A stretch of DNA of 64,000 nucleotides, taken from contig NZ_BTPU01000025.1 of the NCBI RefSeq assembly GCF_036985595.1, positions 69,741-133,740 on the forward strand, in the 5' to 3' direction. A program made the position numbers and the translations under genes. Positions 18,113 to 27,220 of this stretch are shown in pieces; positions within the stretch are counted from its first letter, which is position 1, and every line of letters starts with the position of its first letter. The notes beneath the pieces are model-generated. The model was not told the origin of the DNA, did not search any database, and worked only from the letters and a program-made list of their open reading frames with translations. The stretch is from Vallitalea maricola. Its GTDB lineage: Bacteria > Bacillota > Clostridia > Lachnospirales > Vallitaleaceae.

Positions 18113-19189
18113 ATGAGTATGATTACTATTTATCCACAAAATATTAATCAATTTACCTTGATACCAAATAAATTTATTGATAAATTCTTATCAAACTCTA
18201 ATGGAGATTTCGTGAGAGTGTATTTATTGATTATCAGATATGCATCAAAAAATATACAATCACTATCAATGTTAGACGTAGCTGATAAACTTCATCTAAC
18301 TGAAACAGATGTCATGAGGGCTATAGGGTATTGGGAATCAGCCAATGTAATGACAATAGAATATGATGATAAAAAAGTTATTAGGTCAATAAAATTCAAT
18401 GACCTTACTAATATAGATACTGTAGATGCCATTGTGGATACACAGAAAGAAACTGCTGCTACAGCAAAGCAGTTAGATGCTAGAATCAATATCTCATCAA
18501 AACCTCAATATAAAATTGATGAGATTACATCTTTTATGAGTAGACAAAATTATAAGCAACTGATTTACATAACTCAGAAGTATCTTGGTAAAATGTTGAC
18601 TCAACAGGACATCAACACTTTAATCGGTTTCAATGATTGGCTGGGCCTTCCTTTTGAAGTTATTGAACTTCTCATAGAGTATTGTGTTTCCAACAACCAT
18701 AGAAATATGAGTTATATTGAAAAAGTAGCAATCAACTGGGCAGATGAAGGTATCAATACAATTGCAAAAGCAGAAAATAGAATTGAGACTTTTAATAATA
18801 GTTATTTTAAAATCATGAAATCCCTTGGTATTGGTGATAGGAATCCTACTCCAAAACAAATTACATATATGAAGAAATGGTTAAATGATTATGATCTTTC
18901 TATAGAAATTATTATAGAGGCATGTAATAGAACAATGGAAACAATTCATCAGCCTCAGTTTAGTTATATTGATGCTATAATTAATAACTGGCATAAGAAC
19001 AACGTAAAGACCCTTAAAAATGTTAATGAGCTTGATGAAAAACACCAGTTAAAATCTAATACCAAGAAAACTGACAGTACTAAGAACCAATCTAAGTTTA
19101 TTAATTATGACCAACGTACATATAATTTCGATGAATTAGAGAAAAAAGCTATGGAATTACTCATTAAAGAAACAGATGGAAGCTACTAA
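18113..19189 (+). CDS. DnaD/DnaB-domain replication initiation protein
   Basis: Proteins of this kind help load the replicative helicase in Firmicutes, together with the DnaC/DnaI-type loader encoded just downstream. The N-terminal ~110 residues look like a winged-helix region (LADKLHLTETDVMRAIGYWE-type segment). Two copies of the DnaD C-terminal (DnaB_2) domain follow, marked by YIEKVAINWADEGI (~200-220) and YIDAIINNWHKNNV (~285-300). This tandem arrangement is typical of clostridial loader proteins. The ATG has GGAAGGAAG 9 bases upstream. The gap to dnaC is 47 bp, so they likely form one operon. Confidence 0.92.
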   Translation: MSMITIYPQNINQFTLIPNKFIDKFLSNSNGDFVRVYLLIIRYASKNIQSLSMLDVADKLHLTETDVMRAIGYWESANVMTIEYDDKKVIRSIKFNDLTNIDTVDAIVDTQKETAATAKQLDARINISSKPQYKIDEITSFMSRQNYKQLIYITQKYLGKMLTQQDINTLIGFNDWLGLPFEVIELLIEYCVSNNHRNMSYIEKVAINWADEGINTIAKAENRIETFNNSYFKIMKSLGIGDRNPTPKQITYMKKWLNDYDLSIEIIIEACNRTMETIHQPQFSYIDAIINNWHKNNVKTLKNVNELDEKHQLKSNTKKTDSTKNQSKFINYDQRTYNFDELEKKAMELLIKETDGSY

Positions 19190-19236
19190 TAAAACACTAC
19201 TTAAATCGTTATTAAAAGAAAGGAAGAGCTAATATT

Positions 19237-20226
19237 ATGAATCTAAAACGTTCTCAATATAAGTTAATCATGCAAAATTATGAAAAGAAACAGCTTAGTA
19301 TCAAGCATGAAATTACTAAAAGAAAAGAAGAAATCTACAATAGAATACCTCTTATAAAAGTTTTAGATGATGAGATAGCTTCTAATAGTGTTAATACTAC
19401 ATATTATATTATTGAGCATCCAGATGAGGCAGAAAAAAAAATTGAAGAACTCCAAGAAAGTAATTTTATTCTATCAGGAAAGAAAATACGTTTATTGCTA
19501 GATCATGGATATCCAGAAGATTATCTACAACCGAAATATGATTGCAATCTCTGTAAAGATACAGGTTATATCGGTAATGAAAAATGTATCTGCCTGAAGC
19601 AAGCCATGATTGATATTGCTTATGAACAATCTAATATTAAAAATATTATTGAAGAAGAAAATTTCAGTACATTTTCTTTTAACTATTATTCAGATAAGAT
19701 AGATTCAAGATTCAACTTGTCACCATTAGAAAATATACGTAAAATATATGGAAAATGCAAGAAATTCGTTAATCACTTTGATAGTGAATTTACAAATATC
19801 ATTTTGTTTGGACAAGCTGGTCTTGGTAAGACTTTTTTATGTAACTGTATAGCAAAAGCATTATTGGATAGTTCCCATACAGTAATTTATTTGACATCAT
19901 TTGGACTGTTTAAGTTATTTGAGGATTATAAGTTCAATAATGGTGATGAAAAAGTTCCTGAAGAACAGATTGAATCAATTTTTGATTGTGATTTGTTAAT
20001 AATTGATGATCTAGGAACTGAATTCAATAATCGTTTTACAGGAGTTGAGTTATTCAATTGCCTTAATACAAGATTATTGAATAAGAAATCAACATTGATA
20101 TCCACTAACTTATCACCAACTGATTGGTCAAAACAATACTCAGACAGGATTGTATCCCGTATATTCGGTAACTATGAACCCCTTAAAATCTTTGGTTCAG
20201 ATATAAGATTAAAGAAATATCAATAA
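19237..20226 (+). CDS. dnaC: DnaC/DnaI-type helicase loader ATPase
   Basis: This AAA+ ATPase loads the DnaB/DnaC replicative helicase. The N-terminal coiled region carries a zinc-binding-like cysteine cluster (CNLCKDTG ... CICLKQ, residues ~105-125), as in DnaI. The ATPase domain has Walker A FGQAGLGKT (~190) and Walker B LLIIDDLGTE (~250), with a sensor-1 segment STLISTNLSP. The 329-residue length fits the clostridial family. It is the second gene of the dnaD-dnaC pair. Confidence 0.94.
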   Translation: MNLKRSQYKLIMQNYEKKQLSIKHEITKRKEEIYNRIPLIKVLDDEIASNSVNTTYYIIEHPDEAEKKIEELQESNFILSGKKIRLLLDHGYPEDYLQPKYDCNLCKDTGYIGNEKCICLKQAMIDIAYEQSNIKNIIEEENFSTFSFNYYSDKIDSRFNLSPLENIRKIYGKCKKFVNHFDSEFTNIILFGQAGLGKTFLCNCIAKALLDSSHTVIYLTSFGLFKLFEDYKFNNGDEKVPEEQIESIFDCDLLIIDDLGTEFNNRFTGVELFNCLNTRLLNKKSTLISTNLSPTDWSKQYSDRIVSRIFGNYEPLKIFGSDIRLKKYQ

Positions 20227-20265
20227 TGTTAATAATACATAGAGTTTTTATATACGATATACATA

Positions 20266-20293
20266 TTGACTATTGTGATTTTAGTGATATAAT
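20266..20293 (+). promoter_or_regulatory. Promoter of tRNA-Arg
   Basis: TTGACT (20266-20271), a 16-bp spacer and TATAAT (20288-20293) with an extended TGA-TATAAT lie about 37 bp before the tRNA. Confidence 0.75.
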
Positions 20294-20329
20294 AGGTTAG
20301 GTAAAAAACTTAATAGTGGTTTACAATAC

Positions 20330-20403
20330 GCACGTGTGGCTCAATTGGATAGAGCATCCGGCTTCGGACCGGAGGGTTGTGGGTTCGAGTCCTACCACGT
20401 GCG
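20330..20403 (+). tRNA. tRNA-Arg (anticodon TCG)
   Basis: A 74-base cloverleaf can be drawn. The acceptor is GCACGTG with CACGTGC and discriminator G. The D stem is GCTC/GAGC, and the anticodon stem TCCGG/CCGGA has loop CTTCGGA, giving anticodon TCG. The T stem is GTGGG/CCTAC with TTCGAGT. CCA is not encoded. It reads CGA arginine codons. Confidence 0.95.
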
Positions 20404-20429
20404 TTATAAATTGGGTAAAATACTTTTAT

Positions 20430-20639
20430 CTATTCTTCATAACTAATATTTTGCAATATTTTATTAATGTACTTATAATCTAGATGTCTTAATAGCTGTA
20501 TACTTGTAATAAGATATTTTTTATCCTCAGGAGTAATAAATGGATTATCAAAGTAAACTTTAATTTTTGCTATAAAGTCATTACAACATTCCACAAATGC
20601 TATCATTTTTTCAAGTTCTTCTACTGAATCTGATTCCAT
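20430..20639 (-). CDS. Small hypothetical protein, 69 aa
   Basis: I do not recognise this protein. It is a short, mostly helical, acidic protein (MESDSVEELEKMIAFVECC at the N-terminus) without a membrane segment. The ATG has AGGAGTG 7 bases upstream, which supports a real gene. It is transcribed toward the tRNA gene. Confidence 0.6.
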   Translation of the reverse strand: MESDSVEELEKMIAFVECCNDFIAKIKVYFDNPFITPEDKKYLITSIQLLRHLDYKYINKILQNISYEE

Positions 20640-20655
20640 AATTAATCACTCCTAA

Positions 20656-20802
20656 ATTATAATTGCTTTATTACTCTCGTTTAATAATAGTTATTTAGAA
20701 ACATACTTTGAGCTTTTACCACAAAATGAAAAATGGAAATTGATAGGTCAAGTCCAATATATTTCAGAACAGATAATTAAAAAAACACCTACAATAAAAT
20801 AG
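20656..20802 (+). pseudogene. Possible gene remnant without a start codon
   Basis: A 48-codon open stretch on the plus strand ends at 20802 and has protein-like composition (YLETYFELLPQNEKW, then LIGQVQYISEQI). It has no usable start codon or ribosome site and follows a stop codon, so it looks like the 3' end of a lost gene. I cannot assign a family. Confidence 0.35.
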
Positions 20803-20824
20803 CTAACTTTAATAACAATAAAAC

Positions 20825-20861
20825 ATAAAAAACAGGGTAATTGGTTATATCCTTTACCCTG
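20825..20861 (-). terminator. Terminator of the yhaO-yhaN unit
   Basis: On the minus strand CAGGGTAA ... TTACCCTG is followed by TTTTTTATG. Confidence 0.8.
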
Positions 20862-20890
20862 CTTCTATAACAAAAATCATCATTATCAAA

Positions 20891-23617
20891 TTACAATGCT
20901 ATATAGTTAAACTCCACATTAAGCCCCTTCAATATTTCTTCCTCTCTCCTATGACAAGATAATATAATTATCTGTCTATCTAGATTCCCTAGGGTTTCCA
21001 TGACCATCTTTAATCTATCATTATCGTATTGGACAAAGCAATCATCTAATATAAGTGGTAATGATTTATCATCTTTAATAATATCAATAAGTCCTAGCCT
21101 CAATCCAAAATACATCTGGTCAATGGTTCCTTTACTTAAAGAATCTATAGAGATTAATTCATGATTTTCAGGTTCATATGTAAGAATCTCCATATTAGGA
21201 TTAATCTTGATATCAGTATATTTTTTATTGGTGATGTTACTGATTATATTAGAAACTTTTTCGTTGAGTTTTGGGGCAAAGTTATTCTGTATATCTCTAG
21301 ATATATTCTCAATAGCATCTCTTGCCATTGTGAGAGCCTTAATTTTCTTATCATAATCAGATTTTATATTCAATTTATTGGATATGTCCTCTTCAATATC
21401 TACTATAGGTCTAACATCTTTTTGTAAATTAGCTATTTTAGTCTCATAAGAAGTTATATCTTTGCTAATATGCAAAATATCGTTTACAAGGCTATCCTGC
21501 TCTAATAATAGTTCTTCTTTAGATTTATCAGTTGTCATTTGTACCCGATCATACTTTGTCAACTTTTGCTCCAACTCTTCTAAAGTATTATCCCCAAGCA
21601 ATCTACTTAACAATTCTTTTTTATTATTGATATTACTTATCATGTTATGATATAGATATTTCTTATCTTTTACTTGTTGCAATCCTTTTTCATCTTGAAC
21701 ATTATACCTATCAGCTACCTCTTTGATCTCTTTATTCAACGTAGATATTTGCTCACTAATGCTATTATATTTTGCTAATCTGTTATTTTTATCTTCATTT
21801 TTATGATTAATGTTTTTCTTAGTATCTTTAAAAATCTCATATTTTTCTTTTACTAAGTTAATGTTATTTATATCTAGGTTCTTAGTATCCAATAATAGGT
21901 TTACATAATATGTTAACCTTTCTTCTTTTTGCTTCTTTTCAAGTTCTAATTTTTCTAGGTCACTAATAGCCTTTGTATATCTTTTCTTATTATCTTCATG
22001 AATTACATTAATATGAATTACTTTATCTTTTAGTTTCCTTAACTCAATAAGTTCTGTACACCTATGTTTCTTTAATATTTCATTTTGCTTTTGTACAATT
22101 TCATCTAGTTTATTTTGTTTTTTTCCTTCTGCTGATTTGATCTTATTGATTTCATTAACCAGAATATCTAATTTGACTTTATTTTTTCTATAACCCATTG
22201 TAGTATATATAGATACGCCAGCAAACACAACAGATACAGCTATAACTATTATTTGAGAAGATATGATACCACTTACCAAAAGACCAATAAAAATTAAAAA
22301 TGATACTGAAGATATTAATTTACCATGTTTTTGATTAGCCAGCATATCTTGATATTTTTGTTCTTTTAATTCAGTTTCCACTGATTTGCTGTATTTTATC
22401 TCTTTTCGTTCTTCTTCCAGTCTAGTATATTCATATTCATCTTCTATAACACCATTATTTTCGTTTTCGCTATTTAACTTTATCTTAAGTTCCCTTATCA
22501 GGTCTTTTAATTCATTATATTTTTTCACCATATCATTATAGATATTATACTGTGAAGCTATACTGTCAATATCATTCAAATCTTCATCTTCTAACACCTT
22601 GACTTGATTATATATCTCATATTGTTTTTTTAGATAGTCCTCTATGTCTGTTAGTTCTGATTTTAATTCATCATACTGCATTTTACATGATTCTAGATTG
22701 TTAAGTTTCTTGATAGCCTCATCTATAAGTTCTATATCAGCATCTTTGAACTGTTCTATATCTTTTAGTTCAGAAGTTTTATTATCTATATATTCTTTTA
22801 GCCTTAATCCTTCTTCATAGGCTTTTTTAACTTCCTCTTTACTGAGATAATCAAGTAATTCTTCATTATCCTTTTTTCTATTTTCCATTTCCTTTAAGTT
22901 ATTATTGACGTTATTCAATTCTTCTTGTTTTTCTAGAACCTTTTGCCATGTTTTTTCAGCTTCAGTTTTTTCTTTTTTCAGTTTTGTTATTTCTTCGGTA
23001 AGTTTCCCATAAGGGGTTGTCTTTTTTCTGCCAGCAGTACCTATTTCATCTAACTTCTTGTTTAATTTTTCGATGACATTCCTTACTGATATCTCTTCAT
23101 CCTTACTTTCACCTAGATTGATAAGGCTGTCTTTCACTTCTTTCACCAGTTCGTCAGAGGTTTTGCTGCTAAGCTGACCGATACTGATTGTATTATTGAA
23201 GGTTGATTTGTTGATACCTATATGTCTAGAGGCTGGTTGATATAATTTGGTAGCACTATCATACTCAAATTTTTCGGTAATATTTTCTCCAGTACCATTA
23301 TCAAAGATCTCTACCTTATCGTTACGTTTCATGAAGTTTCTCTCGATGCGGTATTCTTTTTCAAGATGTTTATAAACCAATATTCCTTTATACTTATTAC
23401 TATTATTCCATGGCAAGAAACGATCATAATCAGGTGTGAACTGCTTATTCTTTCTATAAGGCTTGTAGAAACCGTATAACATGCCTTCAATGAATTTATG
23501 TATAGTAGATTTACCAGCTTCATTATCACCATAAATAACATTTATACCATCTGTTAATTTAATCTCTTTATCTTGGTATTTTCCAAAACTTATTATATCC
23601 ATTTTATCTATGTACAA
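20891..23617 (-). CDS. yhaN: YhaN-like SMC/Rad50-type ATPase
   Basis: YhaN-type proteins pair with the YhaO nuclease in an SbcC/Rad50-like complex thought to act on DNA. The N-terminus MYIDKMDIISFGKY matches the family start MRIxxLxIxGFGK, followed by the ATP loop YGDNEAGKSTI. Long coiled-coil arms span about residues 180-430 and 480-780. Between them lie two hydrophobic segments (about 438-475), a feature known for YhaN. The C-terminal ATPase lobe has the LSKGT signature and LPLILDDCF Walker B. Start is a TTG at 23617, 2 bases after the yhaO stop, with AAGGTG upstream, so the pair is coupled. Confidence 0.88.
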   Translation of the reverse strand: MYIDKMDIISFGKYQDKEIKLTDGINVIYGDNEAGKSTIHKFIEGMLYGFYKPYRKNKQFTPDYDRFLPWNNSNKYKGILVYKHLEKEYRIERNFMKRNDKVEIFDNGTGENITEKFEYDSATKLYQPASRHIGINKSTFNNTISIGQLSSKTSDELVKEVKDSLINLGESKDEEISVRNVIEKLNKKLDEIGTAGRKKTTPYGKLTEEITKLKKEKTEAEKTWQKVLEKQEELNNVNNNLKEMENRKKDNEELLDYLSKEEVKKAYEEGLRLKEYIDNKTSELKDIEQFKDADIELIDEAIKKLNNLESCKMQYDELKSELTDIEDYLKKQYEIYNQVKVLEDEDLNDIDSIASQYNIYNDMVKKYNELKDLIRELKIKLNSENENNGVIEDEYEYTRLEEERKEIKYSKSVETELKEQKYQDMLANQKHGKLISSVSFLIFIGLLVSGIISSQIIVIAVSVVFAGVSIYTTMGYRKNKVKLDILVNEINKIKSAEGKKQNKLDEIVQKQNEILKKHRCTELIELRKLKDKVIHINVIHEDNKKRYTKAISDLEKLELEKKQKEERLTYYVNLLLDTKNLDINNINLVKEKYEIFKDTKKNINHKNEDKNNRLAKYNSISEQISTLNKEIKEVADRYNVQDEKGLQQVKDKKYLYHNMISNINNKKELLSRLLGDNTLEELEQKLTKYDRVQMTTDKSKEELLLEQDSLVNDILHISKDITSYETKIANLQKDVRPIVDIEEDISNKLNIKSDYDKKIKALTMARDAIENISRDIQNNFAPKLNEKVSNIISNITNKKYTDIKINPNMEILTYEPENHELISIDSLSKGTIDQMYFGLRLGLIDIIKDDKSLPLILDDCFVQYDNDRLKMVMETLGNLDRQIIILSCHRREEEILKGLNVEFNYIAL

Positions 23618-23618
23618 A

Positions 23619-24710
23619 TCAGTTCACCTTCTCACTTAGTAACGCTTCAATACCTTCATATAAAGCCAATTTTGATATTTCATCTTGGATATTCTGTCTT
23701 TCCATGTATTCAATGTATTTCCCTATAACATTATTTTCGTTTTCTTGTCTTAATTTATCAAGGTCATAATCAGGTGTAGTGGTATCAATAATCTCAGCAT
23801 ATATTACGTATTCTTCTACTCTTTCTTTTATGTACTGTGTATCAAACAATATATCCTTATCCCTTATGCCCTTCAAATTGAATCTATATAGGTTCTTGAA
23901 ATCATAGTCACTAACTATGATTCTGATATTCTCTATTATATCTTCAATTGTCATATCATCTTCCACTGTAACATCCACCCCCACAAATTGTCTTTTGGAA
24001 AAAGGCAGGAAGTCAACATCTATTTTATCTTTGCTTATGCTGCCTTCTATAATTCCATGAACTCCTGTTTCGCCAAAATCAAGAGGTTCAGGACTTCCAC
24101 AATAAGCGATATCAGGTTGTATAAAATTATGTTTATGTATATGTCCAAGAGCCACATAATCAAAGTTTTTACTTTTTAGATTATCCTTGTCTATAGGCAG
24201 ATAATTGGATTTTTGATATATATCTCCATGGGCTAATAATATATTGATACGGTCGCTATTCTCAACTTCTATATCATTAAAAAGATTATCTTTTATCTCC
24301 TTCTTATTCCAACTTAATCCGTATATATCAACATTCAATTCTTCAAATGTAATTTTCTCAGTATATGTATTCATTATATAAACATTGTGTGACCAATCTA
24401 TTAGGTTATAATATGATTTGTCATTTATTATGGGGTCGTGATTACCAGCAATCATTATTATTTTTGTAGAACTAATTTTACTGAAGCTATTATTGATTTC
24501 TTTTAGTTCTCCTATGGTAATGTATTCGTCTTCGAATAAATCTCCACTTATGAGTAATAAATCAGCTTGTATTTCTCCTGCTCTTGAAACTATATTCATA
24601 AAAGTTTCTTTTATCTCGTTTCTACGCTTTCTAGCAAATTCACTAGAGAAGCTAGCACTTTTGAATTCCATACCAATATGTACATCACCTGTATGAATAA
24701 ACTTTATCAT
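23619..24710 (-). CDS. yhaO: YhaO-like SbcD/Mre11-type metallophosphoesterase
   Basis: This is the nuclease partner of YhaN. The N-terminal calcineurin-like domain has the metal motifs HTGDVHIG, SGDLFED, IAGNHDP, LLAHGDIY and ALGHIHKHN, in the usual order. A C-terminal capping domain follows. The 363 residues fit the family. It is the first gene of the pair and ends 1 base before the yhaN TTG. Confidence 0.92.
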   Translation of the reverse strand: MIKFIHTGDVHIGMEFKSASFSSEFARKRRNEIKETFMNIVSRAGEIQADLLLISGDLFEDEYITIGELKEINNSFSKISSTKIIMIAGNHDPIINDKSYYNLIDWSHNVYIMNTYTEKITFEELNVDIYGLSWNKKEIKDNLFNDIEVENSDRINILLAHGDIYQKSNYLPIDKDNLKSKNFDYVALGHIHKHNFIQPDIAYCGSPEPLDFGETGVHGIIEGSISKDKIDVDFLPFSKRQFVGVDVTVEDDMTIEDIIENIRIIVSDYDFKNLYRFNLKGIRDKDILFDTQYIKERVEEYVIYAEIIDTTTPDYDLDKLRQENENNVIGKYIEYMERQNIQDEISKLALYEGIEALLSEKVN

Positions 24711-24817
24711 ATACCCGTTCCCCTTTCTAACATTATTTTACTTTATATTAATTACTTAGTCACGTAAAACTTTCCTGTAAAATACAAGAAAAAGTAATTA
24801 TGCTCTATTATTGTCTA

Positions 24818-24843
24818 TAAAAAAAGAGAGTTCAATCACTCCC
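24818..24843 (-). terminator. Terminator of pfkA
   Basis: On the minus strand GGGAGT-GATTGA-ACTCTC is followed by TTTTTTT, adjoining the pfkA stop codon. Confidence 0.75.
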
Positions 24844-25917
24844 TTAATCTCCAAAACTCGCCCCAACCAATTTACCAGTACTTATTAGCAGATTATCTTT
24901 CTCAACTAGTTTCAACTTACCTGCTATTTCTTTTAAAGGTGTTGCCCATAATTTATTATTGACAACTGAAACTGTTTTTCCATAGTCTTTGTTGGCTATC
25001 ATCTCAGCTGCATATGCACCAAGCTTTGTTGCCAATATTCTATCATATGGTGAAGGTGAACCTCCTCTTTGTTGATGTCCTGGTATAGTTACTCTTGTTT
25101 CTAGACCCAAGGCTTCATTAATCTGTTTAGCCAATCTATAGGATACTGATGGGTATTTCATTTTTTCTCTTAATTTTTTCAGCTCTTTTTTCTTCATATT
25201 TGATTCTTCGACTGAAAGTGCTCCTTCTGACACAGCTAATATAGAAAAGTTTTTACCTGAAGAATGTCTTTTGTCCAAGGAAGCTATCACTTTATTAATA
25301 TCATAAGGGATTTCAGGAATCAAAATTACATCTGCTCCACCAGCAACCCCTGCGTGTAATGTCAACCAACCTGCCTTATGACCCATTAATTCAACCAACA
25401 TAACTCTATCATGAGAATCTGCTGTTGTATGAATACGGTCGATTACTTCAGTTGCGATATCTACTGCACTATGGAATCCAAAAGTTATATCTGTACCCCA
25501 TATATCGTTATCAATAGTCTTTGGTAGAGCTATTACATTAAGCCCTTCTTCCCTAAGGAGATTAGCGTTTTTATGTGTTCCATTACCTCCAAGTGTCACT
25601 AAGCAGTCTAACTTCATTTTCTCATAATTATTTACCATATTTTTTACTTTATCGATATTGTCTTCTTCAATTTTTCTCATTTTCTTGAATGGAGTTCTGG
25701 ATGTACCAAGTATTGTTCCTCCTCTAACAAGTATTCCAGAGAAATCCCTTGGAGTCAACACTTGATAATTACAATGTATTAAGCCTTTAAAACCGTCTTT
25801 TATACCAATTATCTCACAATCGATCATACCATAAGAAGCTCTTGCTACACCTCTAATTGCTGCATTCAAACCTGGACAGTCTCCCCCACTTGTTACAATT
25901 CCAATCCTTTGTTTCAT
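24844..25917 (-). CDS. pfkA: 6-phosphofructokinase (PfkA family)
   Basis: PfkA phosphorylates fructose 6-phosphate, the committed step of glycolysis. The protein has TSGGDCPGLNAAIRG at the N-terminus, RGGTILGTSR, LPKTIDNDIWGTD with the catalytic Asp, the VMLVELMGHKAGWL region and PGHQQRGGSPSPYDR. The loop that reads GGDGS in E. coli reads GGNGT here. A Gly at the second key position favours ATP over pyrophosphate, but Asn replaces the Mg-binding Asp. I chose the ATG at 25917 because GGAG lies 8 bases upstream; an in-frame GTG at 25926 falls inside that site. Phosphate donor specificity is uncertain. Confidence 0.92.
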   Translation of the reverse strand: MKQRIGIVTSGGDCPGLNAAIRGVARASYGMIDCEIIGIKDGFKGLIHCNYQVLTPRDFSGILVRGGTILGTSRTPFKKMRKIEEDNIDKVKNMVNNYEKMKLDCLVTLGGNGTHKNANLLREEGLNVIALPKTIDNDIWGTDITFGFHSAVDIATEVIDRIHTTADSHDRVMLVELMGHKAGWLTLHAGVAGGADVILIPEIPYDINKVIASLDKRHSSGKNFSILAVSEGALSVEESNMKKKELKKLREKMKYPSVSYRLAKQINEALGLETRVTIPGHQQRGGSPSPYDRILATKLGAYAAEMIANKDYGKTVSVVNNKLWATPLKEIAGKLKLVEKDNLLISTGKLVGASFGD

Positions 25918-26073
25918 CAAAACCACTCCGTTATTTTATTTTGTATTAAAAATTATCAAATTCAACTTATATACTTAATGTAATATATATTATCACCTAA
26001 AATATATATTTACATTCAAGAAAAGTGACTAGGTTGCATTATTTCAGTAGAGACTATGTTTTGATTATTGTAC

Positions 26074-26601
26074 TCAAAGATATTTTTTTAATCTTGGTTT
26101 TATTCTATTTGCGTATACGTGGAGAAAATATCCTAAGAAGTAATCATATGCGATAAAGAATACTTCTGCTGCTAAAACGACCCACCATGTTACATTGAAG
26201 GGTAAAACTGATACAAACTGCTTTATAACAAAGTAATAAACTACTAATACCATATTGAAATATACTATCTTCAATACGACTTCTATGATGACTGATAAGT
26301 TTTTACGGTTTATTAATATTTCAATTAAGTATTTGACTATACTATATAGCCCAAAAAACGCAATATATGTTATGATCTGTATCTTATCAGGTACTAATAT
26401 AAGTGCAAGTAGACTGGATGCTATATAAAAACTTACACCATTGGCTAAATTGAATTCAATGATTACTACACCTATTAAAATAGCTGCTAGTGCAAATATA
26501 ATTATTGTATTACTGACAAATATTGTACTTGACAACAATATAATCTGATTAATTGCCAATAATATTCCTAAGTATGCTAATCTCTTTGTTTTTAACAACA
26601 T
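26074..26601 (-). CDS. Integral membrane protein of unknown function (partner of DnaJ/DUF5685)
   Basis: A 175-residue protein with about five hydrophobic segments (near residues 8-28, 31-50, 55-75, 78-95 and 105-150) and a short basic C-terminus (RIKPRLKKYL). I recognise no family; the layout is vaguely like small ECF-type or energizing membrane proteins, but no motif supports that. The ATG at 26601 has GGAGGGG 10 bases upstream and overlaps the end of the DnaJ gene by 10 bases. It is the last gene of a three-gene unit with the DnaJ-domain and DUF5685 proteins. Confidence 0.75.
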   Translation of the reverse strand: MLLKTKRLAYLGILLAINQIILLSSTIFVSNTIIIFALAAILIGVVIIEFNLANGVSFYIASSLLALILVPDKIQIITYIAFFGLYSIVKYLIEILINRKNLSVIIEVVLKIVYFNMVLVVYYFVIKQFVSVLPFNVTWWVVLAAEVFFIAYDYFLGYFLHVYANRIKPRLKKYL

Positions 26602-27197
26602 GAAATTAAATCCCCTCCAAGACATTCACATAAGCAATCTGCACATATGAGTTGTGAACAGCATCCACAAGCATCTGAATTATTGTTCCCTCTATTATAT
26701 TGATATGCTCTAGTATTATATCCATTCTGAACATTTTGAAGTCTTGTTAAATGGTTTCTGTACTCTATATTGTTTGGAGACATATTTACAGCTGTTCTAG
26801 CATATTCGAATCCTTGGTTGGTATAGCCTGTGCCAACAAGACAGATACTCATTAAATAATACCATTCAGCATTTTTATCACTCATAGCATTAAGCATATT
26901 CATTGCATCTTGGAATCTTCTAACTTGAATATAACTTCTTACATTCATATATTCTGAAGATGTATACCCAGAACCTGAATTACTGCTGCTATAATTTGAA
27001 TTTGTATAGTCATTATTGTTCATTAGCGATTCATACGCTTCTTGAACTTCTCTGAATTTCTCTTCTGCAAGATCGTTTAATGGGTTGTCTGCATATCTAT
27101 CTGGGTGATATTTTTTTGCTAATTCCCTATACGCTTTTTTTATTTCATCTTTACTTGCTCCTCTTTCTATTCCTAATACTTCATAAGGGTCTCTCAT
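26592..27197 (-). CDS. DnaJ-domain protein with cysteine-rich C-terminus
   Basis: The first 65 residues are a J domain (DPYEVLGIERGASKDEIKKA, HPD motif at about 32-34), which would stimulate an Hsp70 partner. After a Ser/Gly/Asn-rich linker there is a helical, TPR-like segment (about 90-160), then a C-terminus with many cysteines (CGCCSQLICADCLCECLGG ... CC). The zinc-finger and client domains of true DnaJ are missing, so this is a specialised co-chaperone. It lies 23 bp after the DUF5685 gene and overlaps the membrane protein gene. The cysteine tail may bind metal or become membrane associated. Confidence 0.88.
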   Translation of the reverse strand: MRDPYEVLGIERGASKDEIKKAYRELAKKYHPDRYADNPLNDLAEEKFREVQEAYESLMNNNDYTNSNYSSSNSGSGYTSSEYMNVRSYIQVRRFQDAMNMLNAMSDKNAEWYYLMSICLVGTGYTNQGFEYARTAVNMSPNNIEYRNHLTRLQNVQNGYNTRAYQYNRGNNNSDACGCCSQLICADCLCECLGGDLISCC

Positions 27198-27220
27198 TGT
27201 CTTTTCCTCCTAGTAAGAAT

